From Streptomyces pacificus (GTDB lineage Bacteria; Actinomycetota; Actinomycetes; Streptomycetales; Streptomycetaceae): 64,000 nucleotides of DNA. The translations under genes were made by a program, and so were the position numbers. The first letter of the stretch is position 1. Every line of letters starts with the position of its first letter. The notes beneath the pieces are model-generated. The model did no database searches, was not told the DNA's origin, and worked only from the letters and a program-made list of their open reading frames with translations. This document shows, one piece after another, positions 1 to 9,023 of the stretch. The stretch lies in contig NZ_BLLG01000001.1 in NCBI RefSeq assembly GCF_011766325.1, positions 496,001-560,000 of the forward strand, in the 5' to 3' direction.

Positions 1-1
1 C

Positions 2-1117
2 TACAGCAGACCTCCGCTCTCCAAGCAGTACCTCTCGGGCGACCTCCGCGCGGAGCAACTGGCACTGACCACCGACGAGTCCGTCGACGCGCACTGGCTC
101 CTCGACACGCCCCTGGTGAGCCTCGATGCGTACGGCAGGTCGGTGCAGCTCAGAGGCGGCGAGCGGCTGCCCTTCGACGGGCTGGTGCTCGCCACGGGGG
201 TGGACGCCAGGCGGCTACCCGAGACGCCGCTGTTCAGCGATCGCATACGCACCATCCGGACCCTCGAGGACGCCGCGGTGGTGCAGCACGCCATGCGGGT
301 GGCGAGAGCCCGCCGGCTCGTCGTCCTGGGAGGCGGGTTCATCGGCTGCGAACTGGCCTGCACGGCCCGCCGTCAGGGGATGGACGTCACCCTCGTCGTG
401 CACAGCACGCCGCTGCTCCGACGTGCGCTCGGCTCCCGTGTCGGGGAGGTGGTCGGGTCGATCCAGGAACGCGCCGGTGTCGAACTGAAGCTCGGTACGG
501 GCGTCGACGAGTGGCGGGACGAAGGGGTCGGGCTGTCGCTGAGGCTGGGATCGGGTGAAGTCCTCGAGTGCGACTTCGTCGTGCTCGGCCTGGGCGGCGT
601 CCCCCGCACCGAATGGCTGCGGGACAGCGGACTCGAGGTCTCCGACGGAGTGCTGTGCGGTCCGACCTGCCATGCGGTGGACGTGCGGGGGAACACGATG
701 CCCTGGATCGTCGCCGCCGGGGATGTCGCACGATGGCCCAACACGCGCTTCGACACCGTCCCCCGGCGCGTCGAGCACCACATCCACGCGGTCGAGATGG
801 GGCAGCACGCCGCCGACTCGCTCCTGCGCGGTCCCGGAAGCGCGGCCCGGTTCAGCCCGGTACCGCGTTTCTGGTCGGAGCAGCACGGGGTTCGGATCCA
901 GGCCGTGGGCATGCCCGGGCTGGCGGACGGCGCCACGGTGGTCGAAGGCTCGCTGCGCAAGGAGCGGTTCGTGACCCGCTACACCCGGGCTACCCCGCGA
1001 GGCCACCAGATCGTGGGCGCTGTCGCGTTCGACATGCCGCTGGAACTGCTCGGGCACAGGGACTCCATCGGGGATGTCCTTGCCGGGCAGCCCCCGACGC
1101 ACACCGGGAAGGTCTGA
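2..1117 (+). CDS. FAD/NAD(P)-dependent ferredoxin reductase-like oxidoreductase (5' end outside window)
   Basis: The reading frame is open from base 2, and its first visible residues (YSRPPLSKQYLSG) match the N-terminal region just after the FAD-binding glycine motif of BphA4/putidaredoxin-reductase-type flavoproteins, so the true start lies left of the window. About 371 residues are visible. The NAD(P)-binding GGGFIGCELA motif sits near visible residue 111 and the second FAD motif (AAGDVARW) near residue 239; a reductase C-terminal domain follows. The family passes electrons from NAD(P)H through FAD to a ferredoxin or Rieske partner in the cytoplasm; the partner is not visible here. The stop overlaps the next start (ATGA), indicating translational coupling. 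Confidence 0.9.
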   Translation, partial: YSRPPLSKQYLSGDLRAEQLALTTDESVDAHWLLDTPLVSLDAYGRSVQLRGGERLPFDGLVLATGVDARRLPETPLFSDRIRTIRTLEDAAVVQHAMRVARARRLVVLGGGFIGCELACTARRQGMDVTLVVHSTPLLRRALGSRVGEVVGSIQERAGVELKLGTGVDEWRDEGVGLSLRLGSGEVLECDFVVLGLGGVPRTEWLRDSGLEVSDGVLCGPTCHAVDVRGNTMPWIVAAGDVARWPNTRFDTVPRRVEHHIHAVEMGQHAADSLLRGPGSAARFSPVPRFWSEQHGVRIQAVGMPGLADGATVVEGSLRKERFVTRYTRATPRGHQIVGAVAFDMPLELLGHRDSIGDVLAGQPPTHTGKV

Positions 1118-1338
1118 TGAAGAGGCGTGACCAGCGCCGGCGCCGAGCCCGGCAGTCGTTCCACGGCGGGCCACTGCGCCAGGCGCTCAACCTGCCCGCG
1201 CGTCTCGGTGTGCGCTGGCTCGTGATATCCGTCATCGTGGCGATCGCCATGGCGCTCTACGCCTACGTCATGATCACCGCATCGCCCATGCCCCCCGGTC
1301 GGGCCCCCGCGGGCACGTCGCCCGCCGCGTCCCCCTGA
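1117..1338 (+). CDS. Small single-pass membrane protein
   Basis: This 73-residue protein starts at the ATG that overlaps the stop of the upstream reductase (ATGA). It has an Arg-rich N-terminus (KRRDQRRRRARQ), one hydrophobic segment at about residues 33-55 (WLVISVIVAIAMALYAYVM) and a Pro/Ala-rich tail. The charge pattern suggests the N-terminus stays in the cytoplasm. No family is recognised. Coupling to the flavoprotein suggests a membrane partner for it, which is inference only. Confidence 0.6.
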   Translation: MKRRDQRRRRARQSFHGGPLRQALNLPARLGVRWLVISVIVAIAMALYAYVMITASPMPPGRAPAGTSPAASP

Positions 1339-1512
1339 GGAACACCGGGCCGGGCAGCGGCACCAGACGGGCGATTCCCACCAGATGCCACCCGACGGCA
1401 GGCACCCCGGTGGCCGACACCGAGCGGTGCCGGTCCTTGCGCGCCGCGGCAACCGGCTGGATCGACGACCATGCCCGGCCGACGCGTGCTCGGGTACGGC
1501 TTCTGTTCTCCC

Positions 1513-1608
1513 ACCGGGCTGCGTCGGCACGGGGCTACCTCGGCACCGGGCCGCGTCGGCACGGGGCTACCTCGGCACCGGGCTGCGTCGGCACGGGGCT
1601 ACCCCGCC
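1513..1608. repeat. Three tandem 32-bp repeats
   Basis: Three head-to-tail copies (1513-1544, 1545-1576, 1577-1608) begin ACCGGGCTGCGTCGGCAC. Copy 2 differs by one base from copy 1, and copy 3 differs only at its 3' end. They lie between genes. No function is evident. Confidence 0.9.
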
Positions 1609-1740
1609 CTCCCGGCCGACCACTGTCCGCGGGCCCGCGGACGCCCGAGACGTCAGGTGGTGCGGCGCCGGGGTCGTTCACATCCTCGCGGACCGCCCAC
1701 CCGAAGGCCCATCGGGTGGGTTCGTCCGCCGCTTTCCCCC

Positions 1741-1803
1741 TTACGTGCCGGCGGGCTTGGCTCTAGTCTCGACCAATCGCTTGCGAGTTACCTGCCGGTT
1801 AAC
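1741..1803 (+). promoter_or_regulatory. Candidate fadD promoter and downstream operator-like palindrome
   Basis: A TAGTCT -10 element (1764-1769) lies 17 bases after a weak TTACGT -35 (1741-1746). An imperfect palindrome with GTTA/TAAC arms (1787-1803) falls just downstream of the predicted transcription start, a position where a TetR-type repressor could block transcription. This is prediction from pattern only. Confidence 0.35.
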
Positions 1804-1839
1804 AAGTCATTGAGCGTGCCCCCGGGCCCGGAGGTCGAT

Positions 1840-3774
1840 GTGAGTTCCGCCCAGTCCCTTCTCGAAAACCGCCCCGTCTCCGTGGCGCATCTGTTCCTGT
1901 CCAGAGTCGCGGCCACGCCCGACCGGGAGGCCTACCGCCATCCCGTGCCGATCGCCGGCCAGGCCGCTTCCGGCGCTTCCGGCTCTTCCGGCTCTTCCGG
2001 CGCCGAGCGGTGGCGCTCGCTGACCTGGGCGCAGACCGCAGAGCGCGTCAGGGCGATCGCGGCCGGCCTGATCGCCCTCGGGCTGCGGCCCGAGGAGCGG
2101 GTGGCGATCTCCTCCGCCACCCGGGTGGAGTGGATCCTGGCCGATCTGGGCGTCATGTGCGCGGGCGGGGCGGCCACCGCCGTCTACCCGAGCACCAATG
2201 CCGACGAGACGGTGTACATCCTCTCCGACTCCGGCAGCCGGGCCCTCTTCGCCGAGAACGCCGCGCAGCTGGCCAAGGTGGCCGGCCGGCTCGACGCACT
2301 GCCGGGGCTGGGCCACGCCATCCTCTTCGACGCGGAGGAGTCCGGCCCCCCACTCGAGGGAATGGAGGGCCTCCAGGGTCTGGAGGTGCTGTCCCTCGCC
2401 GAGTTGGAGAAGCGCGGCACGGTGTATCTGGAGGAGCACCCGGACGCGGTCGACGAGGCGATCCGGGCGATCGAGCCGGAGCAGCTCGCCACCCTGATCT
2501 ACACCTCGGGCACGACCGGCAGGCCGAAGGGCGTGCGCCTGGTGCACGACTGCTGGTCGTACCAGGCCATGGCGCAGCAGGCGCGCGGGCTGCTGCGCTC
2601 CGACGACGTGCAGTACCTGTGGCTGCCGCTGTCCCACGTCTTCGGCAAGGCCCTGATCTCCGGTCAGATACAGACCGGCCACGTGCTGGCGGTGGACGGC
2701 CGGATCGACCGCATCGTCACCAACCTCCCGACCGTGCGACCGACCCTGATGGCGTCCGCCCCGCGGATCTTCGAGAAGGTCTACAACGGCATCGCGGGAA
2801 GGGCGAGAGCGGAAGGCGGCGCCAAGTACAGGATCTTCCTGTGGGCCGCGAAGGTCGCCCGTGCGTACGCCAGGGCAGGGCAGGAGAGCATGGCGGCCAC
2901 CGGGAGGCGCCGGGTGCCCCTGTCGCTCGCCGTCCAGCACGCCGTCGCCGACCGGCTGGTGTACGGCAGGATCCGCGAGGCCTTCGGGGGCAAACTGCGC
3001 GCCAGCGTCTCGGGCGGTGCCGCACTCGCCCCCGACATCGGCTACTTCTTCGCCGGCGCCGGGGTGCGCATCCTCGAGGGCTACGGTCTCACCGAGACCA
3101 GCTCGGGCTGCGTCGTCAACCCCGCCGACGACAACCGGATCGGCACGGTCGGCACACCGCTGCCCGGTACCGAGGTCCGCGTCGCCGAGGACGGCGAGAT
3201 CCTGCTGCGGGGCCCCGGCAACATGCGCGGCTACCACAACCTGCCCGAGAAGAGCGCGGAGGTGCTGGAGAGCGACGGCTGGCTGCACACCGGTGACATC
3301 GGCGAGGTGGACGAGGACGGCTTCGTCAGGATCACCGACCGCAAGAAGGACCTGTTCAAGACCTCGGGCGGCAAGTACGTGGCACCCACCGAGATCGAAG
3401 GCCGTTTCAAGGCGATCTGCCCGTTCGTCGGCAACATCCTGGTCATCGGTGACGGCCGCAACTTCTGCTCCGCGCTGATCACCGTGGACGAGACCGCGAT
3501 CATGCCCTGGGCGGCGTCCCACGGCCTCGGCGGCCTCGGCTATGCCGAGGTCGTCTCCACGCCGCAGGTCCACGAGCTGATCGACGGCTTCGTCCAGCGG
3601 GTCAACGCCGACCTGCAACGGTGGCAGACCGTGAAGAAGTTCGCGGTGCTGCCGCGCGACCTCGACGTCGAGCACGGTGAACTCACCCCGAGCCTCAAGG
3701 TGAAGCGGCCGGTCGTCGAGCGCGACTACGCCGAGGTCATCGAGGCGATGTACGAGGGTTCCCGCGAGGCCTGA
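1840..3774 (+). CDS. fadD: Long-chain fatty-acid--CoA ligase (FadD15-type AMP-forming synthetase)
   Basis: A 644-residue ANL-superfamily enzyme that activates fatty acids to acyl-CoA through an acyl-AMP intermediate. The P-loop-like motif [11 protein letters not shown] is near residue 221, the adenine-binding YGLTETSSG near 414, and the TGD and [12 protein letters not shown] hinge motifs near 484-510. The [12 protein letters not shown] stretch is typical of the FadD15 branch. I chose GTG 1840 because GGAGG (1830-1834) lies five bases upstream; GTG 1816 is the alternative. A Ser/Gly-rich insertion occurs near residue 50. The gene stands alone; product use in beta-oxidation or lipid synthesis cannot be decided from context. 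Confidence 0.93.
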   Translation: MSSAQSLLENRPVSVAHLFLSRVAATPDREAYRHPVPIAGQAASGASGSSGSSGAERWRSLTWAQTAERVRAIAAGLIALGLRPEERVAISSATRVEWILADLGVMCAGGAATAVYPSTNADETVYILSDSGSRALFAENAAQLAKVAGRLDALPGLGHAILFDAEESGPPLEGMEGLQGLEVLSLAELEKRGTVYLEEHPDAVDEAIRAIEPEQLATLIYTSGTTGRPKGVRLVHDCWSYQAMAQQARGLLRSDDVQYLWLPLSHVFGKALISGQIQTGHVLAVDGRIDRIVTNLPTVRPTLMASAPRIFEKVYNGIAGRARAEGGAKYRIFLWAAKVARAYARAGQESMAATGRRRVPLSLAVQHAVADRLVYGRIREAFGGKLRASVSGGAALAPDIGYFFAGAGVRILEGYGLTETSSGCVVNPADDNRIGTVGTPLPGTEVRVAEDGEILLRGPGNMRGYHNLPEKSAEVLESDGWLHTGDIGEVDEDGFVRITDRKKDLFKTSGGKYVAPTEIEGRFKAICPFVGNILVIGDGRNFCSALITVDETAIMPWAASHGLGGLGYAEVVSTPQVHELIDGFVQRVNADLQRWQTVKKFAVLPRDLDVEHGELTPSLKVKRPVVERDYAEVIEAMYEGSREA

Positions 3775-4090
3775 CCCTCCGCAGTGCGGCCGTCCGGCAG
3801 CCGGGGCGCGGCGGCGCGGGCCGTCCGTCCGGCCGCCCCGCTGCGGGCTCACACCGCTCGTGGTGCGGGGGGCGGGCCTTCTCCTTCCGGCGGCCCCGGC
3901 GGCGCCCTCGACGGGGCAGGGGTCCCGGCCACTGGTCACCGGCCATAGGCCACCTGCCACCGCCCGACCGGTCACAGGCCACCGACCTCTGCCCGCCGCC
4001 GGCTCCGAGCCGGATCCATGTGGAAATGGGATCCATTTTTATGTAGTCTGCGCCGGAGTTCGCACCGTCGTCCGGAGAGGGCCCGATCGC
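3775..4090. other. Non-coding gap with Zur-like dyad
   Basis: These 316 bases contain no gene. Most is GC-rich filler with inverted runs of ggccgtccgg-type sequence after fadD. The last 75 bases become AT-richer and hold the putative zinc operator and promoter listed next. Confidence 0.6.
4021..4049 (+). promoter_or_regulatory. Zur-box-like dyad and -10 element upstream of rpmF
   Basis: A perfect inverted repeat AAATGG-GAT-CCATTT (4024-4038) sits inside a locally AT-rich stretch, with a TAGTCT -10 hexamer immediately downstream (4044-4049). Actinobacterial Zur operators have AATG...CATT-type dyads, and cysteine-free ribosomal protein paralogues are classic Zur targets. The site would place a repressor over the -35 region. 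Assignment to Zur is inference from the dyad plus gene content. Confidence 0.55.
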
Positions 4091-4261
4091 ATGGCCGTTC
4101 CCAAGCGGAAGATGTCCCGCAGCAACACCCGCCACCGCCGCGCCCGGTGGAAGGCCACCCCGGCACAGCTCGTACCGGTCACGGTGGACGGAGTGACCTA
4201 TCTGGTGCCGCAGCGGCTGGTCAGGGCGTACGAGCGCGGTCTGCTGCGCCCCAAGGGCTGA
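4091..4261 (+). CDS. rpmF: 50S ribosomal protein L32, zinc-free (C-minus) paralogue
   Basis: This 56-residue protein begins [18 protein letters not shown], the L32 signature, but contains no cysteine, whereas the zinc-binding form has a CxxC...CxxC ribbon. C-minus L32 paralogues replace the zinc form on the ribosome when zinc is scarce, freeing zinc. The upstream Zur-like dyad and the downstream permease/TIGR03943 pair fit a zinc-starvation regulon. Length is normal for the family. Confidence 0.92.
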   Translation: MAVPKRKMSRSNTRHRRARWKATPAQLVPVTVDGVTYLVPQRLVRAYERGLLRPKG

Positions 4262-4604
4262 CGACCACCCGGACAGCCACCCGGACAAACAGGACGACCT
4301 GGACGACCTGGACGACCTGGACGGCCCAGGGGCCAGGGCGCTCGGGAAACGCACGGCCCCGGGTCCGATCAGCCGCGGAACGCCGAGCGCGTACCGGGCG
4401 GGTGCATGCTCCGGTTCGGGCGGTGGTCGCAGCCACGGCACCGCCCGACCCGGCCGGGCCCCCCTGCCGGATCCCCTGGGCTGCCGGCGGGGCGGGCTGC
4501 GGACGCCGGGGAGGTCGGCAGGACCCCGGAGGCGCTTGTCTCGCCGCTGTCATGAGGGCTCTCCCGGACGGGCCCGAGCCGATGTGAACGAACCAGGGGG
4601 GGCG
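4262..4604. other. Non-coding gap with 9-bp tandem repeats
   Basis: No gene is supported in 343 bases between rpmF and the permease. Three perfect tandem copies of GGACGACCT occupy 4292-4318. No obvious promoter of its own is visible for the permease, so read-through from the rpmF promoter is possible. Confidence 0.5.
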
Positions 4605-5744
4605 GTGCAGGACGTACGCGACACGTCCCCGCAGTCGGAAAAGCAGTCGGAAAAGCAGCCGGGCACGGGGCCGGGCACACGGCCGGACGCACGGCCGGGA
4701 ACGCCGTCGGGGGCACGGCGGCGAGTACGAGCGGGATCACGAGCGGGATCACGGTCGGGAGAGGGCGCGGACTTCCGGGGCCCCGCCACCGCGCCCGTCC
4801 TCGCCGCGGGTGCCGCCTCCGTGCTGGCGGTAGCCGGACTCGCCTGGGCGGCGGGTGCGGCCCAGTGGCTGACCCACCCCGGTTTCCGGGCGTGGCAGAC
4901 GATCTGCGTGGCCATCACCCTGCAGGCGCTGCCGTTCCTGGTGCTGGGCACGATGGTCTCCGGTGCCGTCAACGCCTTCGTACCGGAGCGTGTGTTCAGC
5001 AGGGTGCTGCCGCGCAGACCCGCCCTCGCGGTGCCGGTGGCGAGCGTGGCCGGGGTCGTGCTGCCGGGCTGTGAGTGCGCCTCGGTGCCCGTGGCGGGGA
5101 GTCTGGTCCGGCGGGGTGTGACACCGGCCGCCGCCTTCGCGTTCCTGCTGTCCGCGCCCGCCGTCAACCCCGTTGTGCTGGCCTCGACCGCCGTCGCCTT
5201 CCCCGGCAGCCCGGAGATGGTCGCCGCCCGGCTCGTCGCCTCACTCGCCGTCTCGGCGGCGATGGGCTGGCTGTGGCTGAGGTTCGGGCGCGCGGAGTGG
5301 CTGCGCATGCCGTCCCGTCACACCGGTCACCGGCACGGGCACCGCCGGTGGGAGGAGTTCCGGCTCGGCTTCCAGCACGACTTCCTGCATGCCGGAGGAT
5401 TTCTCGTACTCGGCGCCATGGCCGCGGCGACATTCAACGTCGCCGTGCCGGGGTCGGTACTGGACGCCTTCTCCGGATCCCCCTGGCTGTCGGTGCTGTT
5501 CCTCGCCGGACTCGCGATCGTCCTCGCCGTCTGCTCGGAGGCCGACGCCTTCGTCGCCGCCTCGCTCACCGGCTTCTCGCCCACCGCACGGCTGGCTTTC
5601 ATGGTGGTCGGCCCCATGGTCGACGTGAAACTGGTCGCCCTGCAGGCAGGCACCTTCGGCCGGGCGTTCGCCCTGCGCTTCTCCGCGGCCACGGCGGTCG
5701 TCGCCGTGGCCGCCAGCTCTCTCGCCGGCTGGTGGCTGCTGTGA
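4605..5744 (+). CDS. YraQ/DUF318 (UPF0718) family permease
   Basis: A 379-residue polytopic membrane protein with about eight hydrophobic segments after a 45-residue hydrophilic, low-complexity N-terminus. The family signature LPGCECASVPVAGSLVRRGV is followed by LLSAPAVNPVV, the conserved repeat of the family; a His-rich cytoplasmic loop (RHTGHRHGHRRW) could bind metal. GTG 4605 is chosen because a strong AGGGGGG ribosome-binding sequence precedes it; GTG 4584 is possible. In Bacillus the homologous pair ycgR-ycgQ is Zur-controlled, so a role in zinc homeostasis is plausible but unproven. The stop overlaps the next start (GTGA). Confidence 0.85.
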   Translation: MQDVRDTSPQSEKQSEKQPGTGPGTRPDARPGTPSGARRRVRAGSRAGSRSGEGADFRGPATAPVLAAGAASVLAVAGLAWAAGAAQWLTHPGFRAWQTICVAITLQALPFLVLGTMVSGAVNAFVPERVFSRVLPRRPALAVPVASVAGVVLPGCECASVPVAGSLVRRGVTPAAAFAFLLSAPAVNPVVLASTAVAFPGSPEMVAARLVASLAVSAAMGWLWLRFGRAEWLRMPSRHTGHRHGHRRWEEFRLGFQHDFLHAGGFLVLGAMAAATFNVAVPGSVLDAFSGSPWLSVLFLAGLAIVLAVCSEADAFVAASLTGFSPTARLAFMVVGPMVDVKLVALQAGTFGRAFALRFSAATAVVAVAASSLAGWWLL

Positions 5745-6496
5745 GACGCACCTTCCAAGCCGTGCTGCTGATCCTGGCCGGAGCCGGAGTCCTCCGGGTG
5801 TCCCTCTTCGGTGACATCGCCCTGCGCTATGTGAAGCAGGGACTGCAGCCCTACCTCGTCGCGTCCGGGATCGCGCTGTGCGCCCTCGGCGCGATCGGCG
5901 CCCGGCGGGACGGACTGCCCTTCCCGGCACGCCGTCAGGAGGGCGGCGCCGAAGACCGAGAAGCGGCGCCGGTCCACGGGCACGACCACACCCGCGGGCC
6001 GCGCGCCGCCTGGCTTCTGCTGCCACCCGCCCTCCTCCTGCTCCTCAACGCCCCGCCGGCGCTCGGCTCCTACACCGCCGCGAGGGACAGTCCGCAGCTC
6101 GTCGTGGAGTACGAGAGTTTCGCACCGCTCCCGGCGAGCGGGCCCGTCCCGCTCTCCCTGACCGAGTTCATCGCCCGGGTGCAGCAGGAGGAGCGGCAGA
6201 GCCTCCAGGGGCGCACCGTCGTCCTGCAGGGGTTCGTCACACCTGGCGAGGACGGGACCTGGCGACTGGCCCGTCTTCTGATCTCCTGCTGCGCGGCCGA
6301 CGCGCAGTCGCTGGCCGTCACCGTGCACGGCGTGACGGCACCGCCCGCCGACACCTGGGTGACGGTCACCGGCACCTGGCACCCGGACGGTGCCCTGGGA
6401 ACCACCTCGGCCGCCCTCGCGCTCGATGCCGCCGCGGTCGACAGGATCCCGGAGCCGCCCCTCCCGTACGTCGACAGACCTCCCGCCGCAGGCTGA
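5741..6496 (+). CDS. TIGR03943 family putative permease subunit
   Basis: A 251-residue protein translationally coupled to the permease (GTGA overlap). It has hydrophobic segments near residues 6-25, 30-48 and 87-105, a short His-containing stretch (HGHDHT) between them, and an exported or peripheral C-terminal domain with the family motif LISCCAADAQSLAV. The vicinal cysteines are a likely metal ligand. Homologues are encoded next to YraQ permeases across Gram-positive bacteria and are thought to act as the partner subunit. Together with cysteine-free L32 this supports a zinc or related metal role. Confidence 0.85.
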   Translation: MRRTFQAVLLILAGAGVLRVSLFGDIALRYVKQGLQPYLVASGIALCALGAIGARRDGLPFPARRQEGGAEDREAAPVHGHDHTRGPRAAWLLLPPALLLLLNAPPALGSYTAARDSPQLVVEYESFAPLPASGPVPLSLTEFIARVQQEERQSLQGRTVVLQGFVTPGEDGTWRLARLLISCCAADAQSLAVTVHGVTAPPADTWVTVTGTWHPDGALGTTSAALALDAAAVDRIPEPPLPYVDRPPAAG

Positions 6497-6773
6497 GCCC
6501 CACGCTCCACCGGCCGGTCGCGCTTCCGGGGCCGACGTACACGGACGAGCGGATTCGCGCTCGGCACTCGGCACGCGGCGGCGCCGCCGCTCGGCCCGTC
6601 CCCGGTGCATGGGGCGGCGACGACGTGCCCGCAGGCCGGGTCGTGTCCGGGTGGCTGTCTCTCGGCCGGTCATCTGTTCCGGGCCGTGTTCGGGTCGGCT
6701 GTCTCTCCACCGGGCATATGGCGGCTGATCATCTGTCGGTCCGCCGTGTTCCGGTTGGTCATGTTCTGGCTCG

Positions 6774-7913
6774 TCATGTTCCGGTTGGCCAGGCTCCGTC
6801 CGGTCGACCGCCGGTGAGCCCGGGACCGCCGCCGGAGCCCGGACGCCCGCCCGCCGGGAGCGGCAGCCATGCTCCCAGGGCCCTGGCGGCCGGGGGTTCC
6901 GTGACGCCGGGCGTGGGACTGTCCGTGGGCGAGGCTCCCGTACTGCTGCTGGGGCTCGGCGAAAGGGAAGGCGTCGGCGTGGTCGAGGGGCCCGGACGGT
7001 CACTGGTGGAGGGGCGCGCACTCGGCTCCGTGGTGGCGGGCGGTGATGTGGTTCCGGGGGCGGGTTCCGGGGCGCGGGTGACCGGGGGCGTCGTGGTAGC
7101 CGGGGGAACGGGTCTGGTAGGTGCGGCAGCAGGTGTGGAGGGAGTGGCGGTGGCGCGCGGGCTCGTGGGCAGACCGCGGTCGCGGTCACGGGCGGTGCCT
7201 CTGGCGGGGTGCGTGGCTGCACGTTCCGGCGAACGGGAGGCCCCATGCGAGGCGGCGCCCTGCCGGGGCTCGCCGGAGGACGCGGGCTCCGGGCTCGGCG
7301 TGGCCTGCGGAAGGCCGGTGGAGCCGTCGGCCAGCAGCGAGGAGGTACCCACGCCGCCGAGTATGGCGAAGGCTGCTGCGGCGGCGGCCCGGACGCCGTA
7401 GGACCTCCACCGCCTTGGCCGGGCGCATTGCGCCGTGCCCGCCGGGGTGGCGACCCGGACCGTGCGGGCGGGAACCGGACCCCCTGGGGTGACGGCCTCG
7501 GACGCGTCTTTCGGGGTGACGGCCTGGAACGGCTCCACGGGAGTCAGGTCCTGGGTCGTGCCGGATGGGTCCGGGGCGGCATGAGCGGGTGCGTTGCCTG
7601 TTCCGGTCGTCCGGTCCGGGCCCGCGAGCTCCGTGGGGGCGGGGAACCGGGGGATCTGAAGCGTGGCCGCAGCGGCGGCCGGCAGGGCCGTGGGGGCGGG
7701 GAACCGGGGGAGCTCAACCGTGGTTGCCGCGGAGGACGGGAGGGAGTCCGCAGATCCGCCGGGTGTCGCCTGCTCCCCCGGGCCGGTTCCCGGCATGGGG
7801 GGGTCGGCCGCCGGGATGGCGGCCGTGGCCGCCATCGCCGAATCGTAGGCACCGCATTCGGGGCACGTGACCGCGCCGTTGAGGGGGCGGTGGCAGGGCG
7901 CGCAGTAGTCCAT
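6774..7913 (-). CDS. Zinc-ribbon, single-TM, Pro/Thr/Ser-rich protein (SCO2400-like)
   Basis: A 379-residue protein whose first 24 residues form a zinc ribbon (C4, C7, C17, C20 in MDYCAPCHRPLNGAVTCPEC). A low-complexity stretch with a duplicated (L/I)PRFPAPT follows, then one transmembrane helix at about residues 174-193, and a long Pro/Thr/Ser-rich tail that is probably extracellular. It lacks a signal peptide, so topology would be N-in, C-out. The same architecture occurs at 18067-18876 on the opposite strand. The family is widespread in Streptomyces and has no known function. Composition makes the exact 3' end uncertain. Confidence 0.75.
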   Translation of the reverse strand: MDYCAPCHRPLNGAVTCPECGAYDSAMAATAAIPAADPPMPGTGPGEQATPGGSADSLPSSAATTVELPRFPAPTALPAAAAATLQIPRFPAPTELAGPDRTTGTGNAPAHAAPDPSGTTQDLTPVEPFQAVTPKDASEAVTPGGPVPARTVRVATPAGTAQCARPRRWRSYGVRAAAAAAFAILGGVGTSSLLADGSTGLPQATPSPEPASSGEPRQGAASHGASRSPERAATHPARGTARDRDRGLPTSPRATATPSTPAAAPTRPVPPATTTPPVTRAPEPAPGTTSPPATTEPSARPSTSDRPGPSTTPTPSLSPSPSSSTGASPTDSPTPGVTEPPAARALGAWLPLPAGGRPGSGGGPGLTGGRPDGAWPTGT

Positions 7914-8543
7914 GGGCGGACCCGCTCAGTAGGGAGGCCGGGGGAGACCGGCGTGCTCCGCCGGATGTGCCGGATGTGCCGGACGCGCTGCCCGCGCCGA
8001 CCGGTGTGCCGAGCGGGGCACCGCGGGCGTGGGGCGGAGCCGGGCACGGTGCGGAAGGGGCCTGGGCATGGACGGACCTCGCTCACTCACCGGTCTTGAC
8101 GGGGCACCGGTTACCGGGGTCAACGACGTCCTCGGGGCGATCGTTCAAAAAACGGCGGCAACGTGGCCCAGCTAACTTCCCGCCCGAGGTGAACCGTTGG
8201 CGGCCCCGCCGTGCCGGACAGCCGGCCGGGGGGAGGTGCCCGGGCGGCTGTCCGTGCGCGACGAGCGGGGCCGCTGCGCACCGCCCGAGCCGCCGCACGG
8301 GCGGTGCACCCACCGAGTCCGTGCCGCCCTTCGCCCGTGCCGCCCCTCGCCCGTACCGTCCTCCCCTTGCCGACCCCGACCCCTTGCCGACCCCGACGCG
8401 TGGCGCCGGATGCTCCGCATCCGGCGGGCAGGCCGGCCGGGCGGGTGGGTCGCACCAGGTCCGGCGGCCGGGGGCGGCCCGCGCCGCAGCGGTCCGCCCC
8501 CGGCAGGGGCTGTGCCCGCGGCCCGTGCCGGAGGCCGGACGCC
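7914..8543. other. Long non-coding gap with hairpin and 17-bp tandem duplication
   Basis: No gene is supported in 630 bases. A perfect 10-bp-arm hairpin (GCACCGCCCG/CGGGCGGTGC, 8278-8307) and a perfect tandem duplication of 17 bases (8363-8379 and 8380-8396, CCCCTTGCCGACCCCGA) are present. A locally AT-rich patch lies near 8140-8175. The promoter of the leftward zinc-ribbon gene must lie in the first part but is not obvious. Confidence 0.5.
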
Positions 8544-8723
8544 TCAGTGGTGCCTGGTGTGCTTGCGTACCTGGCCGGCCGCCTTCTCCGCCATCTCCTG
8601 CGCCTTGCCGCGCAGCATGTCGTTCCGGCCGGAGCGCCGCATGGACTTGTCGCCCATGGTCTTCCCGAGGGTTTCCTTCAGTTTGCCCTTGATCTGCCGC
8701 GCCTTGGCGTTGTGCTTGCTCAT
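8544..8723 (-). CDS. CsbD family small stress protein
   Basis: A 59-residue, highly basic hydrophilic protein (start MSKHNAKARQIKGKLKET; end QVRKHTRHH). The K-x-K-G-K-x-KE-x-GK pattern and Lys/Ala/Gln-rich helices are those of CsbD proteins, which accumulate in general stress responses; molecular function is unknown. It is shorter than 60 residues, so simple ORF screens miss it. No clear partner gene is adjacent. Confidence 0.8.
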   Translation of the reverse strand: MSKHNAKARQIKGKLKETLGKTMGDKSMRRSGRNDMLRGKAQEMAEKAAGQVRKHTRHH

Positions 8724-9023
8724 CAGGATCGGTGTCCTCTCGGGTCAGTGGTGCGTACACGCACCGGTTAACCCCGCGCCTGTTCACCCTGCGCCTACCC
8801 GGGGTGCCCCGCAACCCGCGCACCCGGACATCGTCCCCCGCGCTACCTGCCCACCAGGCGTGCACGCCCCTCGGCGCGCCGGCGCCCCGGCGCGCACGCC
8901 CACCCGGTCCGCCCGCGTACCCGAGTTCCGCCCCCGGTGCCGGGTGTGATGGGGTGGGCGTCTGAACGCCCGCGGTATCACACCCGGCACCAAGCGCGGG
9001 CTGGAGCGAGCAGAGGAGGTGCC
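8724..9023. other. Divergent intergenic region
   Basis: About 300 bases between the divergent csbD-like and SDR genes. It is Pro-codon-like GC-rich DNA without a convincing ORF. It should hold both promoters, but no strong -10/-35 pair stands out. Confidence 0.4.

Larger units (their letters stand above)
1339..1839. other. Non-coding gap with a triple 32-bp repeat and fadD promoter
   Basis: No convincing gene is seen in these 501 bases. The left half holds three tandem 32-bp repeats (listed separately). The right half is less GC-rich and contains the likely promoter of the acyl-CoA ligase and an imperfect palindrome, GTTACCTGCCGGTTAAC (1787-1803), that could be a TetR-type operator. Confidence 0.6.

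Noticed and set aside
1807..3975. A 722-codon open frame antisense to fadD
   Set aside because: Same GC-frame effect; no recognisable domain and complete overlap with a well-conserved ligase.
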